Shown in pieces: positions 7,725-15,594 of a stretch of DNA of 36,758 bases; within the stretch, counting starts at the first letter, position 1; every line of letters begins with the position of its first letter. The position numbers were made by a program, and so were the translations under genes. The DNA comes from Thermomicrobium sp. (GTDB lineage Bacteria > Chloroflexota > Chloroflexia > Thermomicrobiales > Thermomicrobiaceae): assembly GCA_026419575.1 (NCBI GenBank), contig JANZZC010000119.1:1-36758 (forward strand), written 5' to 3'. The notes beneath the pieces were generated by a model. The model searched no databases. It was not told the origin of the DNA and was given only the letters and a program-made list of their open reading frames with translations.

Positions 7725-9602
7725 ATGGACGAACTCGCTCGGCTCCGGGCGCAGGCGGCGGCCGGACAGCTGACGCGGCGCGAGATCCTGAAACGGGGGG
7801 CGGCGCTCGGGCTCACAGCGCCGGCGATCGCCGCGTTGCTCGCTGCCTGCGGGCGCGGCGAGCAGGTCACCCCGACGGCGGCGCCGGCAGCGCAGACGCC
7901 AGCGGCCCGGACGCCGGCTGCTCAGGCCTCGCCGACCGCCGCGGCTCCGCAGGCGTCGCCGACCGCGCAGCCGGCAGCACAGCGCGGTGGTGGCGGCACG
8001 CTCCGGCTCCTCTGGTGGCAGGCGCCGACGATCATCAACCCGCACCTGGCGCAAGGGACCAAGGACTTCGACGCATCGAACATCGTGCTCGAGGCGCTCG
8101 CCTACTTCGACGCCGAGGACAAGCTCGTGCCGCGGCTCGCCGAGGAGATCCCCTCGGTCGAGAAGGGAACGCTCGACCCGCAAGGCCGCTGGGTGATTTG
8201 GAAGCTGCGCAAGAACGTCAAGTGGCACGACGGGCAGCCGTTCACGGCGAAGGACGTCAAGTTCACGTGGGAGTACGTGACCGACGAGAAGACGACGGCG
8301 ACGACGATCGCGTCCTACCGCTCGATCGAGAGCGTCGAGATCGTCGACGACTACACGGTGAAGGTGAACTTCAAACAGCCGAACCCGGCCTGGTTCGAGC
8401 CGTTCGTCGGTGACTTCGGCCTGATCCTTCCGGAACATATCTTGCGCGACTACAAGGGGGAGAAGGCGCGCAACGCGCCGTTCAACCTCAAGCCGATCGG
8501 CACCGGTCCGTACAAGGTCGTCGATTTCCGCCCCGGCGACGTCGTCGTCTACGAGATCAACCAGGACTACTGGCAAGAGGGGAAGCCCTACTTCGACCGG
8601 GTCGAGATGAAGGGCGGCGGCGACGCCACCAGCGCGGCCCGTGCCGTGCTGCAGACGGGCGAAGCGGACTGGGCCTGGAACCTGCAGGTCGAAGCGCAGG
8701 TCCTGCTGCAGCTGGAGAAGGCCGGGCAGGGCAAGCTCGTGATCGGGCCGGGCGCCAACACCGAACGGATCATGGTCAACTTCGCCGATCCGAATACCGA
8801 GAAGGACGGGGCCCGCGCCGAGCCCGATGTCCCGCATCCCTTCCTGACCAACAAGAACATCCGGCAGGCGATCGCGTTGGCGATCCGGCGGGACGTCATC
8901 GCTGAGCAGCTCTACGGGCCGGCCGGTCAAGTGACGGCCAACAACCTGAACGCGCCGGCGCGCTTCAAGCATCCCGACCTCAAGTGGGAGTTCGACCTGG
9001 AGAAGGCGGCCAAGCTCCTCGACGAAGCGGGGGCGGTCGACTCGAACGGGGACGGCGTGCGCGAGTACAACGGCAAGCCGCTCTCGATCCTCTACCAGAC
9101 GTCGATCAACTCGATCCGCCAGCGCACGCAGGAGATCGTCAAGGCGGAGCTCGAGAAGATCGGCTTCAAGGTCGAGCTCAAGTCGATCGACGCCTCGGTC
9201 TTCTTCTCGTCCGACCCGGGGAACCCGGATACCTACGGGCACTTCTACGCCGACCTGGAGATGTACACCAACGGTCCCACCAACCCGTTCCCGCTCAACT
9301 GGGCGCGGCGCTACCACTCGCAGGAGGTCGCCCGCAAGGCGAACAACTGGGCGGGCGCCAACATCACGCGCTACCAGAACCCCGAGATGGACAAGGTGCT
9401 CGACCAGCTGGCGAGCGAGCTCGACCCGGACAAGCAGACCGAGCTCTTCCGCCAGGTCAACTGGATCAGCGTGACCGACGTGGTCGAGATTCCGCTTGTG
9501 CACCGGAACGAGGTCTCGGCGGCCGCGAAGAACCTGACCGGCTACGTCACCTCGACCTGGGCATCGGACGTCTGGAACATCGCCGACTGGCGACGCGAGT
9601 GA
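7725..9602 (+). CDS. ABC transporter solute-binding lipoprotein, family 5 (peptide type)
   Basis: This 625-residue extracytoplasmic protein binds oligopeptides or related solutes for an ABC importer. The N-terminus has a twin-arginine-like TRREILKRGAALGL (17-30) followed by a lipobox ending at Cys42 (LLAAC), so export as a lipoprotein is expected. A low-complexity Thr/Ala/Pro linker covers residues 48-88. The mature domain shows family-5 hallmarks: KLRKNVKWHDGQPFTAKDVKFTWEYV, GTGPYKVVDFRPGD and NIRQAIALAIRRD. GGAGGAGG at 7711-7718 precedes ATG 7725 by six bases, which fixes the start. No permease or ATPase genes of the Dpp/Opp type adjoin it, so it is an orphan here. Its leader carries an inverted repeat at 7664-7686. 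Confidence 0.92.
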   Translation: MDELARLRAQAAAGQLTRREILKRGAALGLTAPAIAALLAACGRGEQVTPTAAPAAQTPAARTPAAQASPTAAAPQASPTAQPAAQRGGGGTLRLLWWQAPTIINPHLAQGTKDFDASNIVLEALAYFDAEDKLVPRLAEEIPSVEKGTLDPQGRWVIWKLRKNVKWHDGQPFTAKDVKFTWEYVTDEKTTATTIASYRSIESVEIVDDYTVKVNFKQPNPAWFEPFVGDFGLILPEHILRDYKGEKARNAPFNLKPIGTGPYKVVDFRPGDVVVYEINQDYWQEGKPYFDRVEMKGGGDATSAARAVLQTGEADWAWNLQVEAQVLLQLEKAGQGKLVIGPGANTERIMVNFADPNTEKDGARAEPDVPHPFLTNKNIRQAIALAIRRDVIAEQLYGPAGQVTANNLNAPARFKHPDLKWEFDLEKAAKLLDEAGAVDSNGDGVREYNGKPLSILYQTSINSIRQRTQEIVKAELEKIGFKVELKSIDASVFFSSDPGNPDTYGHFYADLEMYTNGPTNPFPLNWARRYHSQEVARKANNWAGANITRYQNPEMDKVLDQLASELDPDKQTELFRQVNWISVTDVVEIPLVHRNEVSAAAKNLTGYVTSTWASDVWNIADWRRE

Positions 9603-9649
9603 ACGGGCGCGCGTCGCGCGGAGGCTGTGGAACCGGCCACCGGCACCGG

Positions 9650-10357
<708 letters not shown>

Positions 10358-10371
10358 GGGCGTCTCCGTCC

Positions 10372-10632
10372 TCAGCGGCGGAGCAGGTTGGCCGCGACGA
10401 GCAGCACCCCGGCTCCCACCAGCGCGACGACGAGACTCCCGACGAAGCCCGCCGGCCCTCGGATGCCGAGCAGGTGGAAGAGATAGCCGCCGACCAGCGC
10501 GCCGACCAGGCCGACGGCGACGTTCCCCAGGCAGCCGAAGCCGCGTCCCCGGGTCAGCAAGCCGGCGAGCCAACCGGCCAGGAACCCGACGACCAGCCAG
10601 CCGAGCAGGGAACGCGGTTCAGTCGGTGGCAC
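10372..10632 (-). CDS. GlsB/YeaQ/YmgE-family small membrane protein
   Basis: An 86-residue, very hydrophobic protein. Gly-rich membrane segments cover about residues 9-26 ([16 protein letters not shown]), 34-55 ([20 protein letters not shown]) and 62-82. The GxxG pattern and [19 protein letters not shown] match the transglycosylase-associated (GlsB/YeaQ) family, which sits in the cytoplasmic membrane. Members are often induced by stress, and their biochemical role is not settled. The start is GTG 10632 with AAGGAG upstream, inside the last 14 bases of trmD. The ABC ATPase begins 14 bases downstream, so the three genes are one transcript. Confidence 0.8.
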   Translation of the reverse strand: MPPTEPRSLLGWLVVGFLAGWLAGLLTRGRGFGCLGNVAVGLVGALVGGYLFHLLGIRGPAGFVGSLVVALVGAGVLLVAANLLRR

Positions 10633-11407
10633 GTGGCTCTCCTTCCGTCTCGTCGTACACGGGGCCGAGGTGGGCGAACGGATCGGGCGGACAGCGTTCG
10701 AGCAGGGCGCGGTCGCGCTCCGTCAGGGGCGCGCGTGCCAGCAGGTCGGGTCGGCGCGCCTTCGTGCGGCAGAGCGCCATCATCCGCCGCCACTCGGCGA
10801 TCTTGGCGTGGTTGCCGCTGAGGAGGATCTCGGGGACGCCGAGGCCGCGGAAGACCGGCGGGCGGGTGTACTGCGGGTACTCGAGCAGGCCGGAACTGTG
10901 CGATTCCTCGGCGAGGGACTCCGGATCGATCACTCCTGGTACCAGACGGCTCACCACGTCGATCACGACCGCGGCGGCGAGCTCGCCCCCGGTGAGGACG
11001 TAGTCGCCGATCGAGAGTTCGCGCGCCGCGAGGACGATCCGCACCCGGTCGTCGATCCCCTCGTACCGACCGCAGATCAGCGCGAGCCGCCGGTAGCGCG
11101 CGAGTTCCCGCGCGACGTCCTGGGTGAACAGTTCGCCCGAAGGACTCAGGAGGACGATCGGTGTCGTCGCCAGCTCCTCGCCGAGGACGCTCTCGACGGC
11201 CCGGACGATCGGCGGGGCCATCATCACCATGCCCGGCCCGCCACCGTAGGGCGTGTCGTCGACGGTGCGGTGCTTGTCGGTTGCCCAATCGCGGATGTTG
11301 TGGAGGGCGATCTCGATGAGCCCCTGTTGCTGGGCACGCTTGAGGATGCTCTCGTTGAGGAAACCGCTGAACATCGACGGGAAGATCGTGAAGACGTCGA
11401 ACCGCAT
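10619..11407 (-). CDS. trmD: tRNA (guanine37-N1)-methyltransferase
   Basis: TrmD methylates N1 of G37 next to the anticodon, using S-adenosylmethionine, and prevents +1 frameshifting. The 262-residue product has the SPOUT trefoil-knot sequences: [11 protein letters not shown] near 87, [12 protein letters not shown] at 111-122 and the cofactor loop [14 protein letters not shown] at 131-144, with the [11 protein letters not shown] region following. ATG 11407 has GGGGAG eight bases upstream. An extended -10 (TGGTAGGCT, minus strand, box at 11429-11434) may start transcription. The common bacterial neighbours rpsP, rimM and rplS are absent; instead trmD leads a small-membrane-protein and ABC-ATPase pair. 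Confidence 0.95.
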   Translation of the reverse strand: MRFDVFTIFPSMFSGFLNESILKRAQQQGLIEIALHNIRDWATDKHRTVDDTPYGGGPGMVMMAPPIVRAVESVLGEELATTPIVLLSPSGELFTQDVARELARYRRLALICGRYEGIDDRVRIVLAARELSIGDYVLTGGELAAAVVIDVVSRLVPGVIDPESLAEESHSSGLLEYPQYTRPPVFRGLGVPEILLSGNHAKIAEWRRMMALCRTKARRPDLLARAPLTERDRALLERCPPDPFAHLGPVYDETEGEPRATD

Positions 11408-11536
11408 GCGCGCGCTCCCCTCGCAGAGAGCCTACCAGATCGCCGCGGGGCGGTGCGGCGTCGCGGCGTGAGCGCTCGGTCGTCGAGCGGGCGCCGCGGT
11501 CGAGGTGCTCCGCGTCCGCTCGGTCGCGCGGCACGG

Positions 11537-11552
11537 GGCCGGTCGACCGGCC
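11537..11552. repeat. 16-bp perfect palindrome GGCCGGTCGACCGGCC
   Basis: A perfect palindrome in the 158-base gap between the HD-GYP stop (11566) and the trmD start (11407). It lies just after the end of the HD-GYP gene on the minus strand and could help end transcription or serve as an operator. There is no T-run. Confidence 0.4.
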
Positions 11553-11565
11553 AGGGAGCTCGTGG

Positions 11566-12876
11566 TCACGCGGTGAGTTGCGGCGCGGCCTTCTCGTGCA
11601 TCGCTGCGGCAGCGCGGGCGAGCGCGCGCTCGAACGCCGCCACCACCGCGGGATCGAACTGGGTTCCGGCGCCGCGGCGGAGCTCGGCGAGCGCCTCCTC
11701 GTGCGTCAACGCGCGGCGATAGGGGCGGTCGGTGGTCATCGCGTCGTACGTGTCGGCGACCGCGATCACGCGGGAGCCGAAGGGGATGGCCTCGCCGGCC
11801 AGCCCGTCCGGGTAGCCCTTGCCGTCCCAGCGCTCGTGGTGGTGCCGGACGATCTCGACGATGTGCCGGTAAGGGCTGAGGTGGCGGAGGATCTCGCTGC
11901 CGTCGACCGGATGCCGCTTGATGACGGCGAACTCGTCCTCGGAGAGCCGGCCCGGCTTGCGCAGGATGATGTCGCTCGTCGCCACCTTGCCGAGGTCGTG
12001 GATCCTAGCTGCCGAGACGATCGCCTCCCGCTCCTCGGCGCTGAGTTCGGGAAACTCGTCGAGGATCAAGGCGGTGAGCTGCGCGACGCGCTGGGAGTGG
12101 GCGGCCGTGTAGGGATCGCGGCGGTCGAGGAGATCGGCCAGGAGCTCGAACGTGCCCTGGGTCTCGTGGTGGAGCTGGCGGTAGTCGCGGAAGGCGAGGT
12201 ACGGCCCGAGGAGCGGGATGACCATGAGGACGAGCGCGAGCGGGTGCTCCTGGGCGAGGATGGGGAAGAGACTGCCTAGGGCCGGCAAGGCGAGGAACTC
12301 GACGAGCAGGCCCCGCGCCATCGAGCGCCAGAGGTACCAGGCGCTCGTCCCCGAGGCGAGGGAGAGGACGATCGCGAGGAGAAGCGTCTGGGCACTCGAC
12401 GACAGTACAGCAGCCAGGAGCATGGCGAAGAAGTTCCGCAGACTCGAGAGGGGTGACCCGCCCTCGGCCAAGAAGAAGTACACCGGAGCGGCGATGGCCC
12501 CCTGCAGTGCGAAGTTATTGATATTCGTCAGGATTTTGAGCCCTTCCCGCCGTTCGAGAAGATCGTCCAGAAGTGTGCCGAGGACCGCTGTCAACATACC
12601 CAGAACCGGTCCCAAGGTGAGGACAGCAGCGAAGGTCACAGCGGACGATACGGAGACTGTTATCCTCGTGTATGGGAACGGCAAGTCGATGGCGAGCTGC
12701 TCGGCCAATACTGTCAAAATCACCAGGATGAGTAGAGTGAGGATCGTCCGAAGATTGAGAGTACCAAGGCCGAAATACCCGAGGAACATGAGGAAGACAA
12801 AAAGATTGCCTGCCGTAAGCAAGAGAAGCATCGGCAGAAGACGACGAAGTTCCATAGTGGGGCGACGACCATTCAT
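11566..12876 (-). CDS. Membrane HD-GYP protein (predicted c-di-GMP phosphodiesterase)
   Basis: A 436-residue protein. Residues about 10-230 form a hydrophobic sensor-like region of roughly six to eight membrane segments. Residues 237-425 form an HD-GYP domain, which in characterised relatives hydrolyses c-di-GMP. Key residues are present: HSQRV (260-264), the metal-binding HDLGK (293-297), HHHERWDGKGYPDGL (345-359, with GYP at 354-356) and TDRPYR (382-387). ATG 12876 is taken; ATG 12855 is in frame and equally weakly supported. The 5' half is clearly less G+C-rich than the 3' half (29 of 60 bases in 12781-12840 against 43 of 60 in 12061-12120). A strong promoter and an intrinsic terminator lie upstream at 13008-13235, suggesting attenuated expression. 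Confidence 0.9.
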   Translation of the reverse strand: MNGRRPTMELRRLLPMLLLLTAGNLFVFLMFLGYFGLGTLNLRTILTLLILVILTVLAEQLAIDLPFPYTRITVSVSSAVTFAAVLTLGPVLGMLTAVLGTLLDDLLERREGLKILTNINNFALQGAIAAPVYFFLAEGGSPLSSLRNFFAMLLAAVLSSSAQTLLLAIVLSLASGTSAWYLWRSMARGLLVEFLALPALGSLFPILAQEHPLALVLMVIPLLGPYLAFRDYRQLHHETQGTFELLADLLDRRDPYTAAHSQRVAQLTALILDEFPELSAEEREAIVSAARIHDLGKVATSDIILRKPGRLSEDEFAVIKRHPVDGSEILRHLSPYRHIVEIVRHHHERWDGKGYPDGLAGEAIPFGSRVIAVADTYDAMTTDRPYRRALTHEEALAELRRGAGTQFDPAVVAAFERALARAAAAMHEKAAPQLTA

Positions 12877-13007
12877 CGCGGCGCCGGACTCTACTCCATG
12901 TCAGTTCTACGAATACCACATGAGGCGCACTGGGACATCACCATATTGTCCTCACCGCTTGAGTGACTTTCGTAGCTGCCGATGAGGTCTCCACGATCAG
13001 CGTACAG

Positions 13008-13049
13008 AAAACAAACCCCGGTCGTCATCGAAACGGACGACCTGGGGTT
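13008..13049 (-). terminator. Intrinsic terminator upstream of the HD-GYP gene
   Basis: Read on the minus strand, AACCCC-A-GGTCGTC (13049-13036) pairs with GACGACC-GGGGTT (13026-13014) around a nine-base loop with a single bulged A. It is followed by TGTTTT, so a 13-bp G+C-rich stem runs into a T-tract. This is the clearest intrinsic terminator in the window. It ends a transcript starting near 13200, or attenuates transcription into the HD-GYP gene 130 bases further on. Confidence 0.78.
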
Positions 13050-13138
13050 CGCTCGCGCAAGTCTTCGGGAACTAGCGAATCTTCCAGTTCTTCCACTTCA
13101 TCGCGAGACTCCCTTCCCTTCCGTCGAACGACCCGCAC
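13025..13138 (-). CDS. Possible 37-residue charged protein (alternative reading)
   Basis: A minus-strand frame from GTG 13138 to TGA 13025 gives a highly charged peptide (VRRKGRESRDEVEELEDS, then LVPEDLRERTPGRPFR). The frame stays open upstream to the TAG inside the promoter's TATAGT, but no better start exists there and no Shine-Dalgarno sequence precedes the GTG. The Glu/Asp-rich pattern looks protein-like. Its stop lies in the terminator loop, which would suit a small gene. It overlaps the 9-residue mini-ORF in another frame, so at most one is likely to be important. Confidence 0.3.
   Translation of the reverse strand: MRVVRRKGRESRDEVEELEDSLVPEDLRERTPGRPFR
13072..13101 (-). CDS. Possible 9-residue leader peptide MKWKNWKIR
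   Basis: ATG 13101 is preceded by GGAAGGGAAGGGAG with seven bases to the start codon, a much stronger ribosome-binding site than that of the HD-GYP gene itself. The frame encodes MKWKNWKIR and stops at TAG 13072. It sits between the second and third complementary segments of the leader, where ribosome stalling could change which hairpin forms. Two Trp and three Lys codons in nine recall amino-acid-sensing leader peptides, but the downstream gene is not biosynthetic. Confidence 0.4.
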   Translation of the reverse strand: MKWKNWKIR

Positions 13139-13206
13139 CCGGTAGTACTCGCGTCCTGCAAGAACCCGGCCGGTCGTCCTCGCAGTGAGTACCCCTGGCT
13201 GCAGCC

Positions 13207-13235
13207 ACTATAGTACGAAGGGCCCACGCTGTCAA
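13207..13235 (-). promoter_or_regulatory. Near-consensus sigma-70 promoter
   Basis: On the minus strand TTGACA (13235-13230) and TATAGT (13212-13207) are separated by exactly 17 bases. It is the best promoter match in the window. It drives the 190-nt unit ending at 13008 and, if the terminator is read through, the HD-GYP gene. Confidence 0.78.
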
Positions 13236-13384
13236 TACCCGAGTACGCAAACTTCCGTACTTCGGCCCGGGCGCGGCCATCGCGCCGTCCGGACAGGAGC
13301 GCCCGCGCTGACCGTCCAGCATGTCGCCGCGCTCCTCCCCTGTGCGCGTCCAGCCAGGCGAGCGGACAGGCCCGCGCACCGGCG

Positions 13385-13414
13385 TTGTCGCGGGCGCGGG
13401 CGCGATGTTAGGCT
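13385..13414 (+). promoter_or_regulatory. Probable promoter of rfbB
   Basis: TTGTCG at 13385-13390 and TAGGCT at 13409-13414 are separated by 18 bases and lie 24 bases before the rfbB GTG. The rest of 13236-13384 shows no gene or clear signal. Confidence 0.42.
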
Positions 13415-13437
13415 CAGCGCGGAAACGGGAGGGCCCG

Positions 13438-14460
13438 GTGCGTCAGCCAGCGTTCCGTCGTCTCCTCGTCACGGGTGGAGCCGGCTTCATCGGGAGCCAC
13501 TTCGTGCGTCTCGTGCTCGACCAGGGCGTCCCCGAGGTCGTGGTGCTCGACAAACTGACCTACGCCGGGAGCCTCCGCAATCTCGAGGGCGTGCTCGAGC
13601 ACCCTCGCCTGCGCTTCCTGCAGGGCGATATCGCCGACCCGGCTGCCGTCGCCGAAGCCGTGGCGGGATGCGATGCGGTCGTCAACTTCGCGGCGGAAAC
13701 TCACGTCGATCGCTCTCTCCTCGAGCCGGCGGCCTTCGTCCGGACGAACGTCTGGGGCACGATGGTCCTCCTCGAGCAAGCCCTGCGTGCCGGCGTCCGC
13801 CGTTTCCTGCACGTCAGCACGGACGAGGTCTACGGCGAGGTCCTCGCCGGTGCCGCCCGCGAGACCGATCCGCTCCGTCCCCGGAACCCCTACGCGGCCA
13901 GCAAGGCGGCCGCCGAGCACTTCGCCTTCGCCTATCGGGAGAGCTACCAGCTCCCGGTCCTGGTGACCCGCGGCTGCAACACCTACGGCCCCTACCAGCA
14001 CCCGGAGAAGTTCATCCCGCTCGCCATCACCAACCTCCTCAGCGGCCAGCCGGTCCCGATCTACGGCGACGGACTGCAGGAACGCGACTGGCTGTACGTG
14101 GAGGACCATTGCCGCGCCGTCTGGACGGTGCTCCTCTACGGGAACCCGGGCGAGGCGTACAACATCGGTACCGGGCAGCACCGCCCCAACCTCGAGGTGG
14201 CGCGCCGGCTCGTCGCCCTCCTCGATGCCGACCCCTCGCTCATCGTCCACGTCACCGACCGCCCCGGCCACGACCGGCGCTACGCGGTCGACTGGAGCAA
14301 GCTCGCGGCGCTCGGTTGGGCCCCGCAGGTCTCGTTCGACGAGGGGCTCGCGCGCACGGTCGCCTGGTACCGGTCACGGGTCGACTGGTGGTCCGCTCGT
14401 CGCGACGAGACGTTCGCTGAGTACTACGCACGGAACTACCGGAACCGGGCTGCACCCTGA
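13438..14460 (+). CDS. rfbB: dTDP-glucose 4,6-dehydratase
   Basis: This enzyme converts dTDP-glucose to dTDP-4-keto-6-deoxyglucose, the entry to dTDP-rhamnose and other deoxysugars of the cell surface. The 340-residue extended-SDR protein has the NAD-binding TGGAGFIGSHF (12-22), the family motifs NFAAETHVDRS (83-93), the catalytic STDEVYGE (127-134) and Tyr152-x3-Lys156 (YAASK), and RGCNTYGPYQHPEKFIP (178-194). GTG 13438 is preferred over the upstream in-frame ATGs because GGGAGGG lies just before it and the Rossmann strand starts eight residues later. It heads a plus-strand run reaching aroC. The partner epimerase-like gene lies separately at 20603-21058; rfbA and rfbD are not in the window. 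Confidence 0.93.
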   Translation: MRQPAFRRLLVTGGAGFIGSHFVRLVLDQGVPEVVVLDKLTYAGSLRNLEGVLEHPRLRFLQGDIADPAAVAEAVAGCDAVVNFAAETHVDRSLLEPAAFVRTNVWGTMVLLEQALRAGVRRFLHVSTDEVYGEVLAGAARETDPLRPRNPYAASKAAAEHFAFAYRESYQLPVLVTRGCNTYGPYQHPEKFIPLAITNLLSGQPVPIYGDGLQERDWLYVEDHCRAVWTVLLYGNPGEAYNIGTGQHRPNLEVARRLVALLDADPSLIVHVTDRPGHDRRYAVDWSKLAALGWAPQVSFDEGLARTVAWYRSRVDWWSARRDETFAEYYARNYRNRAAP

Positions 14461-14468
14461 CCGCTGCC

Positions 14469-15182
14469 GTGACGCTGACGATCGAGCTGGCTGTGGCCAA
14501 GACGCACCGGGCGGGGAACCGCGAGAGCGGCGACACGGTCGAGCTCGTCGAGCGCCCGGGCGGCGGCATCTCCGTCGTCCTGGTCGACGCCCAGGGCTCG
14601 GGACAGGCAGCCAAGCTCTTGAGCCTGCAGGTCGCCGGACACGTCCTGGCGCTGCTCAACCAGGGGGTGCGCGACGGTGCCGCGGCTCGCGCTGCACACG
14701 ATTTCCTCTTCACCTCGCGCAACGGCCGGGTCTCGGCGGAACTCGATATCGTCTCGGTCGATCTCGCCAGCCGTACCCTGGTGGTCACCCGCAACAGCGA
14801 AGCGCCCCTCCTCTTGGCGCGCGACGGCGACCTGCAGGTCATCGCGGCGACCGGCGGTCGCATTGGGCTCTACCGTCACACCCGGCCGAGCGTTTCCCAA
14901 TGGCCGCTCGAGACGGGCCTCACCGTCGTCTTGGCGAGCGACGGCGTCGCCCACGCCGGTCAGCGTTGGCGAGAGGCGCTCGATCTTCCGGCTACCGCCG
15001 CGCGCGTCCTCGTCGACGATCCCGGCGCGCAGGAACTCGCCGACGCCTTGCTCGCCGCGGCCATCGCCGCCGACCGTGGTAACCCGCAGGACGACATGAC
15101 CGTGGTCGCGCTCCGCCTCCGGGCCGGCGGAGCCCGACAACCGATCCGTCGCCTCGCCCTCTCGCTTCCCCTGAACGAATGA
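14469..15182 (+). CDS. SpoIIE-type PP2C serine phosphatase
   Basis: A 237-residue cytoplasmic protein consisting of a SpoIIE/RsbU-like PP2C catalytic domain without an attached sensor. The metal-binding aspartates are visible in VVLVDAQGSGQAA (36-48), LASDGVAHAG (about 156-165) and the C-terminal NPQDDMTVVALR. Such phosphatases usually dephosphorylate an anti-anti-sigma factor or a related serine-phosphorylated regulator; no STAS protein or anti-sigma kinase is encoded nearby. The start GTG 14469 lies eight bases after the rfbB stop without a clear Shine-Dalgarno sequence, so translation may depend on ribosomes finishing rfbB. It is grouped with a P-loop protein and a binding lipoprotein, a combination I do not recognise. 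Confidence 0.82.
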   Translation: MTLTIELAVAKTHRAGNRESGDTVELVERPGGGISVVLVDAQGSGQAAKLLSLQVAGHVLALLNQGVRDGAAARAAHDFLFTSRNGRVSAELDIVSVDLASRTLVVTRNSEAPLLLARDGDLQVIAATGGRIGLYRHTRPSVSQWPLETGLTVVLASDGVAHAGQRWREALDLPATAARVLVDDPGAQELADALLAAAIAADRGNPQDDMTVVALRLRAGGARQPIRRLALSLPLNE

Positions 15183-15231
15183 CGGGTGTCGCGCTCGGTA
15201 CACTTGACCCGTGCGATCGAGAGGGCTCGCG

Positions 15232-15594
15232 ATGCGCGTCGTCCTGGTCGGCCCGTGCGGCGCAGGGAAGTCCACCATCGCCCGGGAGCTCGCTCACCGC
15301 GGCATCGACGCCGTGGTCGTCGGGCAGGAGCATTCGATCGTCCGTGACCTCTGGCGACGCCCCGATCCCGATCTGGTCGTCTTCCTCGACGCGAGCCTGG
15401 AGACCGTGCGAGCGCGCCGCGGTGCCGATTGGCCGGAATGGCTGTATCGTACCGAGCAGGAACGGCTCGCCGAAGCGCGCGCCCATGCGGATCTCGTCCT
15501 GGATACCGGTCGCTTCTCGGTCGAGGAGGTCGTCCAGCGCATCGTGGCGGCGCTCGAACGGGGCGGTGCGCGGGAGGACGGCGGATCGTCATGA
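15232..15594 (+). CDS. Small P-loop NTPase (kinase-like)
   Basis: A 120-residue protein with a clear Walker A, VGPCGAGKST (6-15), followed by the short alternating strand/helix pattern of small nucleotide kinases. VVFLDASLETVRARR (49-63) resembles the lid-proximal segment of adenylate- or shikimate-kinase relatives. It is shorter than those enzymes and lacks an obvious substrate-binding lid, so the substrate is unknown. ATG 15232 is preferred to GTG 15211 because GAGAGGG lies six bases upstream and the first strand starts at once. Its stop overlaps the start of the next gene as ATGA (15591-15594), so it is translationally coupled to the lipoprotein gene. Confidence 0.75.
   Translation: MRVVLVGPCGAGKSTIARELAHRGIDAVVVGQEHSIVRDLWRRPDPDLVVFLDASLETVRARRGADWPEWLYRTEQERLAEARAHADLVLDTGRFSVEEVVQRIVAALERGGAREDGGSS

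Larger units (their letters stand above)
13008..13200 (-). ncRNA. Candidate small RNA or attenuator leader, about 190 nt
   Basis: The interval runs from the expected start of the promoter at 13207-13235 to the intrinsic terminator at 13014-13049. On the minus strand it contains four mutually complementary segments: GACGACC (13178-13172), GGGTCGTTC (13134-13126), GGTCGTC (13042-13036) and GACGACC (13026-13020). The first can pair with the second, or with the third in place of the terminator stem, which is the logic of an attenuator. I checked for features of the c-di-GMP-I, preQ1, 6S, SRP and tmRNA families and found no convincing match. It may equally encode a small protein (see 13025-13138 and 13072-13101). 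Confidence 0.5.

Noticed and set aside
12982-13188. 68-codon plus-strand frame in the leader region
   Set aside because: It has no ribosome-binding site and is antisense to the promoter-terminator unit, whose signals are much stronger.
13008-13200. 6S RNA, SRP RNA, tmRNA, or a c-di-GMP-I or preQ1 riboswitch
   Set aside because: The 5' and 3' ends do not pair as in 6S RNA, the SRP GGAA tetraloop domain and the tmRNA CCA-ending acceptor are missing, and the riboswitch core sequences I know are absent. A covariance search would be decisive.
15211-15231. Upstream GTG start for the small P-loop protein
   Set aside because: The ATG at 15232 has GAGAGGG at the right distance and directly precedes the first strand and the Walker A loop.
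15232-15594. Shikimate kinase (aroK) assignment because aroC and aroA are near
   Set aside because: The protein is only 120 residues and lacks the shikimate-binding and lid motifs; proximity alone is not enough.
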